The notes under the pieces were generated by a model that was not told the DNA's origin, ran no database searches, and was given only the letters and a program-made list of their open reading frames with translations. Source: Candidatus Aminicenantota bacterium (lineage in GTDB: Bacteria > Acidobacteriota > Aminicenantia > UBA2199). From it: DNA of 47,047 bases. Each line of letters opens with the position of its first letter. Position 1 is the stretch's first letter. Both the position numbers and the translations under genes were made by a program. This document shows positions 20,501 through 28,300 of the stretch, one piece after another. Location of the stretch: positions 1 to 47,047 of the forward strand of contig JAPKZK010000033.1 of the NCBI GenBank assembly GCA_026393835.1, written 5' to 3'.

Positions 20501-20895
20501 ACCAACTGCTGCGTCCCATTATAAACCACATGCAGCCAATGCTTATAAGACGCATCCTTCGATACATATTTGACATGGGCCATGGGGTTGGAGGTGTTGT
20601 TTCCCGTGATCCACAATTCGATGATTACATCGTTGTAATCATAATCGGTGGCATCCTCAAACCCATAGGAGTAACCACCCGGGATGGGGATTGCCGTTAC
20701 TTCATAGCAGTTAAAGGTAGAGCCATCGCCGCGGGTGACAAAGCTAAACGGGTATATATCCAGCGTACTGCCGTCGCAATAGGCGGCGGTTACAGGGTAA
20801 GACCTGGAATCAGCGCCATACATATAACTAAAAAACACCGCCGAAAAAATAAATATTACGGCGACTATTTGTTTGATGGATTTTATTCTATTCAT
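17551..20895 (-). CDS. Exported Ig-repeat/PKD/DUF11/SdrD_B protein (1114 aa)
   Basis: A secreted or surface multidomain protein with no catalytic motif. I chose the ATG at 20895 because GGAG lies 6 nt upstream; an ATG four codons earlier lacks such a site. Signal peptide 1-28 or so. Residues about 30-145 carry a GFEDATDYDYNDVIIEL segment like the DUF4114 core. Then come four about 95-aa Ig-like repeats of the pattern DFTI..P-S..I.QG..Y.V.....NGF.G.VNLSV.GLP.G. After these: a PKD domain (YKWDFGDG), two DUF11 domains (LQKTVDKTSAKPGDTLEY; VEDYLPQGFSYVGSS) and two SdrD_B-like domains (VYLDRDDDGMY; VFFDKNRDLIYDPGD). The C-terminal plan matches the giant protein downstream, so the two are probably structural relatives. 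It sits 51 bp after the barrel gene and 162 bp before the giant, consistent with one operon. Confidence 0.9.
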   Translation of the reverse strand: MNRIKSIKQIVAVIFIFSAVFFSYMYGADSRSYPVTAAYCDGSTLDIYPFSFVTRGDGSTFNCYEVTAIPIPGGYSYGFEDATDYDYNDVIIELWITGNNTSNPMAHVKYVSKDASYKHWLHVVYNGTQQLVFKAEESAPGAVFAIALPTRECPDYEVKAAPPHRTIIAGDDTFYTITIKADKGFTGDVFLSVGGLPAGTSASFDKNPLPITGEAKMNITTSESTPPGVYTLTITGASGDKSHTVDVILEIKAKPPEPDFTIGATPSSQEITQGESTSYTVNLTGLNGFNSPINLSVTGLPTGAEGTFTVNPVTPSPTGETVLNIVTTVTAPAGTYTLTIAGEGGGKTHSAEVTLKINPKPAEPDFRINAAPSSRTIIQGEATFYTITVKAFNGFAGAVNLKVSGLPTGASASFDTNPLQVTGESKLNITTTINTTMGTYTLTVTGVSEGKKHSEYVTLEIKAKPLDQDFTIAASPSSRSVEQGDAADYIVTVTAVNGFAGAVNLSVVGLPGGATGNFQPTSVSGSGEAKLTVTTSKNTPVGTYTLTITGEEGGGGKKYSAAVSLTVGCRDFSIRIDAAPDNGFAPLTVQLEAVIDMSGEFSAADFQYKWDFGDGASSTEQKPGHTFNAPGTYTVTLTVIDSCGVSKTASKTITVGGVEATLQKTVDKTSAKPGDTLEYRLMVKNNSTVALTGIQLTDELSRYLEFVSQAGAMEFSRQERVLRWKGTLQVGQQVEILFKARIGIEVFAGSRIENSASLIAVELPKTVHSNAVETGVASEPIPTSRVRFTKRSEVPQSEVGRVIRFNLTIENMSNSTLVSPLVEDYLPQGFSYVGSSTLLNNQIFAEPRGNRRLEWQLPHIKPGETLTVRFQVVIGADAARGKNINRALLHTVDNSGQAINLEASAFINVSGDSFIFYSAVDGTVYLDRDDDGMYTMSDTPLKDIEVCMSTGQKSITDVMGHYSFESLFPGEYALNVNRATLPEKYRLNAPAPRVVVLADGLSDTVDFGVKFSGDDPVKSARLEGRVFFDKNRDLIYDPGDALLEEFKAVLDNQVTTVGSKGIFVFTHLEPGVHMVEIVYEGRSVKKQVKLDKEFNHVDIALLFTGIKIIITSEK

Positions 20896-20910
20896 TGTAA
20901 ACTCCATTTT

Positions 20911-20940
20911 TGTCCGTGTTCGTCCGTGTTCATCCGTGGC
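20911..20940. repeat. Intergenic TGTCCGTGTT decamer repeat
   Basis: Three tandem 10-bp units (TGTCCGTGTT, CGTCCGTGTT, CATCCGTGGC) fill most of the gap between the barrel gene and the next gene, immediately upstream of the latter's ribosome site. A related array lies inside the giant gene at 2661-2700, and a degenerate trace is near 46841. Confidence 0.75.
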
Positions 20941-20946
20941 CTTCTT

Positions 20947-23532
20947 TTAATACAATGCCACCAGTTTAAAATAACCCACGGTGGATTTATAATTGGCTTC
21001 GGTGGTTACCTTGTCCCGGAAATCGATGCGCTCGACCCCGAGGCCCAACCGGATATGCCTGAACAACAAGTACCCCATCTCCGCCGCCGCGGCGTATTTC
21101 CTGTTATCGATGGGACCCCAGACTTTCAACAATTTATAATTGGCCAGGAATTCCAATCGTTTCGATAACGTCAATTTAAGGCCGTGGACTTCAGCTACTG
21201 AGTTACTCCTGGTGCGGTCCAGCGGCGGGTAAAGTTCCAGGTTGGTATCGTAGCGCCACTGCGAATACAGGTTGAGAAAGCTCCAGGGTCTCCATAAAAA
21301 CCGCAAGCTCAATTCCTCTTCCGCATGTTCATTCAAAGAAAGCGGGACCTGTTCTTTGCCAAGCTGCTTGTAATACCGGAGGCTGATGCTCATCCGTTTG
21401 AGTGGTGAACCGAAAAGGAACAGCGACCACAATCGGCGCCGGCCTTCGTTGTCGTTGGTCTTATTAACCTGGATTTCATAGCGCGCCATGGCGCGGAATA
21501 TCTTGCTTTCCAGGCCCGCGCCCAGGGAAATAATTTCATTGGACATTTTCACGTTTTCCCGCGTCCCTTCCTCTTTGCGGTAGCGGGAATCCAGGAAAAA
21601 CCCCTTATACACATGCTTGCGGACGCCAAATTCGAAGACATCGGCATCCAGTATATCGCGGTTATCTCTTTTCTCCGTCAGGATTTCCTTCCTGTACCCC
21701 GCAAAATAACCTTCGCTGCCGGTAAGATACTCGCCGTAAATAGAATAAGTACGGTAATACGTGTCGGAGTAAAGGTCCAGCAGATCGTTAAACCAGTCGC
21801 TTTTGAAATCGGCCTGCAGAAAGATATCGCCGTTGCGAAATTTTTTCACCCGCTGGCGCACCCCGATCAAAAGATCGTCGTTACGGGAGTCCACTTCGGT
21901 TCGGCCGGGATTATGGGAGGCATCCACCCCGAATTTTCCCCAGGCTTTGGTGGCTTCGCCGTTATAGAACGCCGAAAAATAAAGCGTATCGGTTCTCAGG
22001 TCCGTGCTGCGTTCGTTTCGAGTACCGTACCCCATGCTTAACCGGAAGGCTTTATCTTCCCATTCCAGGAAGCCGTGGGTTTCCGTTTCGTCTACCGAGA
22101 GACGGGCCAGGGAAAAAGGATACAGTTCCGCGCCCAGGTTGCGGGTAAATTGAAAAGGCGAAAGGTAAATATTCCGTTCCGCGTAGGTGGGGAATATTTG
22201 GAAAAGGCTGTAGCCGTATTGCAATTGTTTATTGGCAAAGGTGGGGAAGTCTGCGTCCAGGGACCAGGAATTGAAGAACAGGCGAAGTTTTTTCGTAATT
22301 TTGAGGATGCCGCCGCCGAAAAGCGCGGTTTGTTTTTCAACGGACGGTTCCGTGCTGAAGGAATATTCGCCGAAAAAGGCAAGCGGTTTCGAATCCACAT
22401 TCAGGCCGAGGGTCAGGATGCCCCTGGAGTTCTTAAAAATATCGCCCAGGGACTGGTCTTTGTTGGCGTCGGCGATATAGGCCACGTTGAGTTTGAGGAT
22501 GCGCAGGGGGACGGCAAAGGCCCGTACGCCGTAGACCGCGCGGGTAAATCTGCCGGCCAGGGATTCGTATTGGTAGCTTACCAGGACAGACACCGGGTTT
22601 CCCAGTTCATCGAAGGAATAAAGCGAGTAATTAAAAATAATGGCGCCGCGGTCATAGTCGATGAAGTAGTCGCGGTTCCTGACCAGGGCGGTGCGTTTCA
22701 GTTCCAGGTCCGGGTTAGCGGCGCTTTTGGTCACCAGGAAGACCGATTCGCTGCCCCGCAGGATGGGGGAGTCTTGCAAATAATAAGGACCTGACCCCGC
22801 GTCGGCGGGAAATTCATCCAGGCCGGCTTCGCCCCTGGAGAGGCCGCCGATCAGTTCCACCCCCAGGCGGTTGGACCTGGCGCCCAGCACCACGCCCCGG
22901 AAGGGGTGGTAGTACCTGGAGAACACCGAATCCATCATCACGCCCATCTGGTAATCGCCCACCGAGAGGTAGGTTTTTTCGTTGCCCACCGTCACCAGGA
23001 ATTCCAATGCCGGTTCCGTGATACGGTTTTCCGGGTCATAGTTCAGGTGGCCGTTGATGGTGTACTCCTGGTGCCCAAAGGTTCCGTCCACCATAAATGA
23101 GGCCCGTTCGCGGGTAGAAAAATCCGCCGGCAGGCCCAGGTCGCTGTAGCGGAAGCGAATCTCATCGCCTTTGACATTGGCCCAATTAAAACGCAGCATG
23201 CCCATGCCCATCAGGAAAAGACGATCTTTTTTCTTTTCCTTAACCACTTCAACCTGGTTTTGATAAACCCAGCCGAAGGTTGCGCCCCCGGTATTTTTTT
23301 GCGGCAGAAACACGCAGTACCATTCGCCTGCTTTTTCTTTCACATCCAGCAGGGTTCCTTTGTCCACTTGTGCCAGGACCGCGCTTTCGCCTTTCAAATC
23401 CGGTTTTTCCCGGATATCGATCCGTTTTTCCATCACTTTCACCTGCATGGCTGACGCCGGCAGGGGAAAAAGGAAAAGGAACGCCAGGATCGTTGTTAAT
23501 AATAATGATGGCAACTTTAGATATGTCTTCAT
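20947..23532 (-). CDS. SH3-domain plus outer-membrane beta-barrel protein (861 aa)
   Basis: Probable outer-membrane protein. I chose the ATG at 23532 because GAGGG lies 8 nt upstream and it places the signal peptide first (residues 1-28, ending PLPASA). An earlier ATG would add 21 residues ahead of the signal. Residues about 30-97 form a bacterial SH3 domain (IDIREKPDLKGE...GEWYCVFL...GWVYQNQVEV), a fold that often binds peptidoglycan. The remainder alternates aromatic and charged beta strands with many YxxxY and arginine-rich turns (for example RAVYGVRAFAVPLRILKLNVAYIAD) and ends in an aromatic residue (VALY), as barrel proteins usually do. It opens the row followed by the DUF11/PKD protein and the giant, so a role in exporting or anchoring those two is plausible but unproven. 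No POTRA or TonB plug motif was recognised. Confidence 0.85.
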   Translation of the reverse strand: MKTYLKLPSLLLTTILAFLFLFPLPASAMQVKVMEKRIDIREKPDLKGESAVLAQVDKGTLLDVKEKAGEWYCVFLPQKNTGGATFGWVYQNQVEVVKEKKKDRLFLMGMGMLRFNWANVKGDEIRFRYSDLGLPADFSTRERASFMVDGTFGHQEYTINGHLNYDPENRITEPALEFLVTVGNEKTYLSVGDYQMGVMMDSVFSRYYHPFRGVVLGARSNRLGVELIGGLSRGEAGLDEFPADAGSGPYYLQDSPILRGSESVFLVTKSAANPDLELKRTALVRNRDYFIDYDRGAIIFNYSLYSFDELGNPVSVLVSYQYESLAGRFTRAVYGVRAFAVPLRILKLNVAYIADANKDQSLGDIFKNSRGILTLGLNVDSKPLAFFGEYSFSTEPSVEKQTALFGGGILKITKKLRLFFNSWSLDADFPTFANKQLQYGYSLFQIFPTYAERNIYLSPFQFTRNLGAELYPFSLARLSVDETETHGFLEWEDKAFRLSMGYGTRNERSTDLRTDTLYFSAFYNGEATKAWGKFGVDASHNPGRTEVDSRNDDLLIGVRQRVKKFRNGDIFLQADFKSDWFNDLLDLYSDTYYRTYSIYGEYLTGSEGYFAGYRKEILTEKRDNRDILDADVFEFGVRKHVYKGFFLDSRYRKEEGTRENVKMSNEIISLGAGLESKIFRAMARYEIQVNKTNDNEGRRRLWSLFLFGSPLKRMSISLRYYKQLGKEQVPLSLNEHAEEELSLRFLWRPWSFLNLYSQWRYDTNLELYPPLDRTRSNSVAEVHGLKLTLSKRLEFLANYKLLKVWGPIDNRKYAAAAEMGYLLFRHIRLGLGVERIDFRDKVTTEANYKSTVGYFKLVALY

Positions 23533-23711
23533 TGTATTTCCCTCATCAAGTAATTCAAGTACCAACCTGGGGATACCAAAAACCCCGGAGTGCATTCTAT
23601 CATAAAAAAAGTTTTTTTTCTATAATATATCTGCTAATTATTCGGTTTTGGGAAAAAAGGAGCCCAAAATGACAGGAAATAAGGAAAACGGAAAGATCGG
23701 ATGAGCGTTGT

Positions 23712-23762
23712 AATACAAAAAATAAAAATTGTATTGACAGGAATATCCTTTTGTATTATTAT
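23712..23762 (+). promoter_or_regulatory. Promoter and operator-like repeats of the ribbon-helix-helix gene
   Basis: A sigma70-type promoter: TTGACA at 23734-23739, 17-bp spacer, TATTAT at 23757-23762. AATACAA (23712-23718) and TTGTATT (23729-23735) form a 7-bp inverted repeat with a 10-bp spacer that enters the -35 box, and a third TTGTATT (23751-23757) overlaps the -10. The layout suggests autoregulation by the RHH protein encoded 23 bp downstream. Confidence 0.6.
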
Positions 23763-23784
23763 TTTCAAAAGCGGAGGTAATATC

Positions 23785-24075
23785 ATGGAACGTGTTGTGA
23801 AAACCGTAAGGTTTCCTGTTGAAGTTTTAAGAGAGATGCGCCCGATAATGAAGGAGAAAAAAATGAATTTTACAGCTTTTATAATCGAGGCGATTAATAG
23901 TTACCTCAGGACGGCAAAATATAAAGAGGGAATTAATTCCAGTTTCGGGGCCTGGGAAAATACCGATCACCCGGAATTGAAAGATGGCGCTGATCAATAT
24001 ATCAGGAATTTAAGAAAAGCCAGGACTGATGAAAGATTAACAATTTTTGTCCCTGATTATCCCCTAACTCGATAA
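23785..24075 (+). CDS. Ribbon-helix-helix (CopG/Arc-like) DNA-binding protein, solitary
   Basis: A 96-aa protein. The ATG at 23785 has GGAGG 7 nt upstream; a longer frame from 23701 would begin ahead of the promoter and is unlikely. The N-terminal about 45 residues fit a ribbon-helix-helix fold: beta strand VVKTVRFPVEVLREM, then helices with NFTAFIIEAINSYLR. The C-terminal half (KYKEGINSSF...DYPLTR) is acidic and basic and not recognised; in antitoxins such a tail binds the toxin. No toxin frame follows directly: 250 bp of non-coding sequence separates it from the MazEF pair. It may be an orphan antitoxin or a stand-alone repressor. Its promoter carries three copies of a TTGTATT half-site, which supports self-repression. 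Confidence 0.75.
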   Translation: MERVVKTVRFPVEVLREMRPIMKEKKMNFTAFIIEAINSYLRTAKYKEGINSSFGAWENTDHPELKDGADQYIRNLRKARTDERLTIFVPDYPLTR

Positions 24076-24290
24076 CCAGGTAAAAGGGATAGGGGACACT
24101 CAAAAAAATCCCCCCAATGGTCTGGGGAGTAGGACCGGCGTAAAGATCAGTTATTTGTACCATTGACCATTCCATTTTATGACTCCCGGAAGAATCCGGC
24201 GCATTCCCGGGATGAAAAACAGGAGTTAGAGATCAGGGATCAGGGATCAGGGGCAGTATTAATTCGGAACTTGAAAAATTAGAAAATGTG
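24076..24290. other. Short intergenic region with repeat debris
   Basis: No gene seen. A GGGGACACTCAAAAAAATCC segment near 24093 shares its CAAAAAAATCC core with the sequence just before the interspersed repeat copy at 40832. A three-unit GATCAGG heptamer array lies at 24231-24251. Confidence 0.5.
24231..24251. repeat. Heptamer tandem array GATCAGG x3
   Basis: Three perfect 7-bp units (24231-24237, 24238-24244, 24245-24251), about 40 bp upstream of the toxin-antitoxin promoter. It is one of several 7-bp-period arrays in the window. Confidence 0.85.
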
Positions 24291-24291
24291 T

Positions 24292-24321
24292 TTGACAATG
24301 AGTAATACATTTGTTATACTC
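24292..24321 (+). promoter_or_regulatory. Promoter and overlapping palindromic operator of the MazEF pair
   Basis: TTGACA (24292-24297), 17-bp spacer, TATACT (24315-24320). The predicted transcription start falls at about 24327, which is the A of the antitoxin ATG, and there is no Shine-Dalgarno sequence. A 22-bp imperfect palindrome (24300-24321, outer arms GAGTA/TACTC, 8 of 11 pairs) covers the spacer and -10, a good position for the autorepression typical of MazE/MazEF complexes. Confidence 0.7.
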
Positions 24322-24326
24322 TAAGC

Positions 24327-24569
24327 ATGAAAACAGCAATATATATACCGGATGATATATTCAGGCTGGCTGAAATGATTGCAAAAAGCCTTAGGGTATC
24401 AAGGAGCGAATTATATTCAAGGGCGATTAAAGAATATACTCGAGACTTCTATTCAGAAAATATAACCCGTAAATTGAATGCTGTCTATGGAGACAGTGAA
24501 GATGACTCGAAAATCGACATTGAGATTTATAGGGCTCAATTAAATGTATTAGAAAAGGAAGAATGGTAA
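24327..24569 (+). CDS. mazE: MazE-like ribbon-helix-helix antitoxin
   Basis: An 80-aa antitoxin expected to neutralise the MazF RNase encoded next and to repress the operon. Residues 1-40 read as a ribbon-helix-helix module (MKTAIYIPDDIFRLAEMIAKSLRVSRSELYSRAI), and the acidic tail (GDSEDDSKIDIEIY) is the usual toxin-binding part. Its stop codon overlaps the toxin start (ATGGTAA, 24563-24569), giving translational coupling. The start codon coincides with the predicted transcription start and lacks a ribosome site, so translation is probably leaderless. The gene is A+T-rich compared with the giant gene. Confidence 0.85.
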   Translation: MKTAIYIPDDIFRLAEMIAKSLRVSRSELYSRAIKEYTRDFYSENITRKLNAVYGDSEDDSKIDIEIYRAQLNVLEKEEW

Positions 24570-24910
24570 TAAAGCGAGGATCAATTTGGTGGGCAGATTT
24601 GGGGTTGCCTCTAGGTTCAGGACCGGGATATCGGAGGCCTGTCCTGGTGATACAATCTGATGATTTCAATAAAAGTAAAATTAACACCGTTATTGTCGTT
24701 CCTATTACCAGCAATTTAAGGTTAGCAGAGGCTCCGGGGAATGTTTTTTTAAAAAAAGAAGATTGTGACCTGGAAAAGGATTCCGTTATCAATGTCTCAC
24801 AAATAATAACCGTTGATAAGCAGTTATTAACGGAATTAATCGGGTCTGTTAACCCTAAGTATATAAAAAGAGTTGAGCAAGGGGTAAAAACAGTTCTATC
24901 ACTCAGATAA
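24563..24910 (+). CDS. mazF: MazF-like endoribonuclease toxin
   Basis: A 115-aa member of the MazF/PemK (CcdB-fold) family, which cleaves mRNA at short sequence motifs. Recognisable parts are IKRGSIWWADLG at the N-terminus, the RRPVLVIQSDDFN strand with the conserved Arg-Pro-Val, VIVVPITSN, and the closing segment SVINVSQIITVDKQLL with its conserved Gln-Ile. Length and order match full-size family members, with no truncation. The start overlaps the MazE stop by 7 nt. The usual role is growth control or plasmid/phage-related stabilisation. Here it borders an A+T-rich segment and interspersed repeats, so acquisition by transfer is plausible. Confidence 0.92.
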   Translation: MVIKRGSIWWADLGLPLGSGPGYRRPVLVIQSDDFNKSKINTVIVVPITSNLRLAEAPGNVFLKKEDCDLEKDSVINVSQIITVDKQLLTELIGSVNPKYIKRVEQGVKTVLSLR

Positions 24911-24965
24911 TCCGAAACCGGGCACCTGTAATTATCGGGGCCGGGAAATGTCAGGATTGAAGACT

Positions 24966-25027
24966 TCCGGTTTGGTTCTATAAATGGAACCCCACACAAT
25001 GAGGCGTGGAGCGCCACGGGCTTTTAC
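24966..25027. repeat. Interspersed repeat, copy A (short form)
   Basis: 62 bp aligned nearly end to end with 40832-40907. The shared landmarks are TCCGG, TGGTTCT, AAATGGAACCCCAC, GGCGTGG, GCGCC and CGGGCTT. The only length difference is 14 bp: this copy has one GGCGTGG heptamer where the other has three. The core CCCCAC...GTGG can fold as a hairpin. Confidence 0.85.
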
Positions 25028-25031
25028 ATTA

Positions 25032-25175
25032 AATTAGGGAACAGGCACTGCCTGCTCCCTACCAAAAGGTTTGATGAATCAAACCCCTACAACAGAAAAG
25101 CCAATCGTGGTAATCCATCAATCCTATCAATCGTTGTTCAGACTTTTTTTCTCTTTTTCTGGCTGTTCCCTAATT
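25032..25175. repeat. Element bounded by a 13-bp perfect inverted repeat
   Basis: AATTAGGGAACAG (25032-25044) and its exact complement CTGTTCCCTAATT (25163-25175) enclose 118 bp of palindrome-rich non-coding DNA. A further isolated copy of the right end, GGCTGTTCCCTAATTGT, occurs at 40262-40278. This fits a small non-autonomous mobile palindrome; no target duplication was recognised. Confidence 0.6.
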
Positions 25176-25340
25176 GTGTCCAATGGAAAAACGGTCAGGA
25201 TTTATGCCCGGATACGCTTTACGAGGAAAGTACAACTGATTTAAAAAAATAAATGGACAGGAACAGGCAAATGATGGCTTCACAGAAAATTTTCTCAATG
25301 CCGCATAACACTATTCAATTTTACCCTACCCGAAGCCCAA

Positions 25341-28300
25341 TTAGTTTTTATAATCGCCATTACCCACTATCCTCCAATTCAAATCGGGACGGGTCTCTAT
25401 ATTCTCAGTGCCGATTCGAGTGGCCCCATCCATGTACCAAATCATATTGGCCCCATCTAAATATCGCCGCCAAAGTATATCCGGCTTCTCGTCGCCGTTG
25501 AAATCTCCAACAGCAGCAATCTGCCAATTGAGGTCGGTCATTTCCAACAGCGCCGCTGAACTTATGCGAATGGCCCCATCCATGTACCATACCTCATCGC
25601 TGCCTGTGGAATAATTCCTCCATAATATATCTACCTTGCCGTCATTATTGAAATCTCCAGTTCCGGCAATCCGAAAGAATTTATTATCCAATGGCTGTAT
25701 TCCAGTACTCCCAATTACCACATCGCCATCCAGGTACCATAACTTGTTCCGGCCTTCTAATAAATTTCGCCAGAGGATATCAACCTTGCCGTCGCCATTG
25801 AAATCGCCGGTCCCGGTAATTTGCCAGTTGGGGTCATCCTTCTGCTCCGGGAAAACGACGACATTCATTAATGTCACGCCATCCATATACCATACCTGGT
25901 TCTGACAATTGGCATAATTTCGCCATAAGATATCCACTTTGCCGTCCCGGTTAAAATCAGCGGTTCCGACTATTCGCCAGGTTAAACCGGGTTGCACCGG
26001 CAGCGCCGCGGTCCCGGTCCGGGCTGCGCCGTTCATGTACCATACTTCGTTATTGCCGGTGGTGTAATTGCGCCATAAGATATCTACCTTACCGTCATTA
26101 TTAAAGTCAGGGTTATTCGGCGTTCTTTCCACGATGGAAAAAACAGCATCGGAATAATCTTCAATCGTATCCTTGTGAATGAAAATCTTGTAATCATCGG
26201 CAAGTGTGAAATTTCCAGGTATATTCCAGCCAAAACTGCCGGACGCCGCGGGCGTCGTGCAGATATTGAGATCGAAAGCGGTTCCCCTGTAGAGGTCGAT
26301 GACTACATCCCCACTGATCCCGGTAGACGTCCAGGTAAGATTGTAAGAGGAGCCGGCATGCCATTGCTCCCCGCCGTTGGGGGCGATGACTTTTACGGTT
26401 GACGCTGAAACAATTGAAAATACCGCATCGCTAATATCTGAGGGGCCTTCATCCGAACGACTTTTACGAATCCTGACCAAACAATTATTGGATGGTTTAT
26501 CCGGTACGGTCCAATTGAAACTGCCGTTATTTGTTATAAAGGGCATGATCGTTGTCCAGGTGGTTCCGTTATTAATGGAATATTCGAGCATGACATTTTT
26601 TATCTTTTCAATTTCCGTTCCGGTCCAGGTGATCGCATGCGTCGAACCGGTGGAGAAGTTTTCACCGCCATTGGGTGACGTGAGGGTGAGGGTGGCTGAC
26701 ATTTTGGAAATAATTGAAAATACGGTATTACTAACCCCTGAGGGGTCTCCATCGATATCGCTGATCCGGATAAGGCAATTCTCGGATGGATTGTCCGGTA
26801 CTGTCCAGTCGTAACTGCCATTATTGCTTGTGGAAGCCACAACCGGTTCCCAAGGCGGTCCATTATTAATAGAATAATCGATTTTCACATTACCCCCGAT
26901 TCCAGAACTGGTCCAGGTGATTTGGTGCGTGGAGTCGGGTTTCAATTTTTCGCCCCCTTTGGGAGAGGTGATAATAACCGCAGACGCTGGGGTAATTGAA
27001 AATACCCCATTACTGGAATCAGTCAAACCCATGTCTTTACCTTTTTCATTGATTCGGACCAAACAGGTGTTGGATGGGGTATTGGGTACTGTCCAAAGGA
27101 GTCTGCCGACATTATCTGTTTCCGGGATGATGTCTAACCATGGGTCGCCATTGTTAATGGTATATTGAATTTGTACATCACCATTTGTACCAATACTGGT
27201 CCAGGTTATCTCCTGGCGCGACCCTACGGGGAAACTCTCGCCGCCGTTGGGTGAAGTAACAATAATCGCGGGAAGGGCAGCGTTTACTTCACTGCTGTGG
27301 TCGCTGGTGACTATATTTTTATTTTGGGGATGTGCTTCCGTTTGTGTTTGTACAACAAAGTAATATTTTATACCGGGTGTTAAACCGGGTACATTTATTT
27401 CAGAGTTATTCTTATTGTCTGTACTGGCAAAAAAAGTATATGGCCCACCGGGAGCGGTGCTGTAAGATATCCGATAACCTCCAGGGTTGTCTATAAAGGG
27501 AATGCATGCCCAACTGACTCGAAAAGAAGTGTTTAACACCACCACGACAGAAACATTTCCTGGTGCAATGGTCTGAGTTATTTGCCAGTCGCTATCTTTT
27601 CCGGTAAAGAAGGCTCGTAAAGTTTCGTCACCGGTATATAAGGCATTATACCCGATATCTGTCGTAGTACTCGATAGGTTGTTCAAATTAATTAGATTTG
27701 CGGGAATAGCGCCGGTCAATCGATTGGCTTTCATGTTGAGGCTGACTAAGTTCAATAGGTTCCCAAGTTCTTGCGGTATGTTCCCGGTGAGTTGGTTAGA
27801 ACTGAGGTTCAGAGACGTCAATTCTGAAATTGTCCCGAATGAAGCGGGAATCCCCCCGGTCAGTTGATTTTCATATAAAAACAGTTCCTGGATGTTGGTA
27901 AGTGAACCAAGTTCCGTGGGAATGCCGCCCGAAAGGTTATTTTCTTTCAAATCGATTTTGCTCACTTGTTCACCCTGCACTGTAATCCCGAACCAATGTC
28001 TTTCGTTGCCCGGCATGGCAAAACCATCGGTATGTAAGGGGGCGGTTTTCCAACCGCTGTTATTTGTCCACCCATCTCCATTGGTGCTATTATATAGCGC
28101 AATGAGCGCATTTCGTTCGCTTTCCTGGATTGGGGGAGGACCGGCTATCGTAAAGGTTCCGTTACTGGTATCACTTAAACTGCCTCCTTTTTCACTGATT
28201 TTGATCAAGCATAGATCTGAAGTAGCGCCGCTGACCGTCCATGTTTCCGTGCCGTCACTGGCCGTGTTCCCAGCAATCATTTCCCATGTGGAACCGCCAT

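Larger units (their letters stand above)
24911..25340. other. Repeat-rich intergenic region between mazF and the 3125-aa gene
   Basis: No gene supported. It contains, in order, interspersed repeat copy A (24966-25027), a hairpin with arms in 25036-25060, a GGTTTGAT/ATCAAACC palindrome (25068-25085), an ATCAATC-type degenerate stretch (25111-25141) and a 13-bp inverted repeat that brackets 25032-25175. No clean terminator is seen for either flanking gene. Confidence 0.6.

Noticed and set aside
22075..22794. 239-aa open frame opposite the barrel gene
   Set aside because: Antisense to a supported gene, no family match, no start signals.
24103..24122. Terminator after the RHH gene (CCCC...GGGG)
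   Set aside because: The stem is only four or five pairs and no T-run follows.
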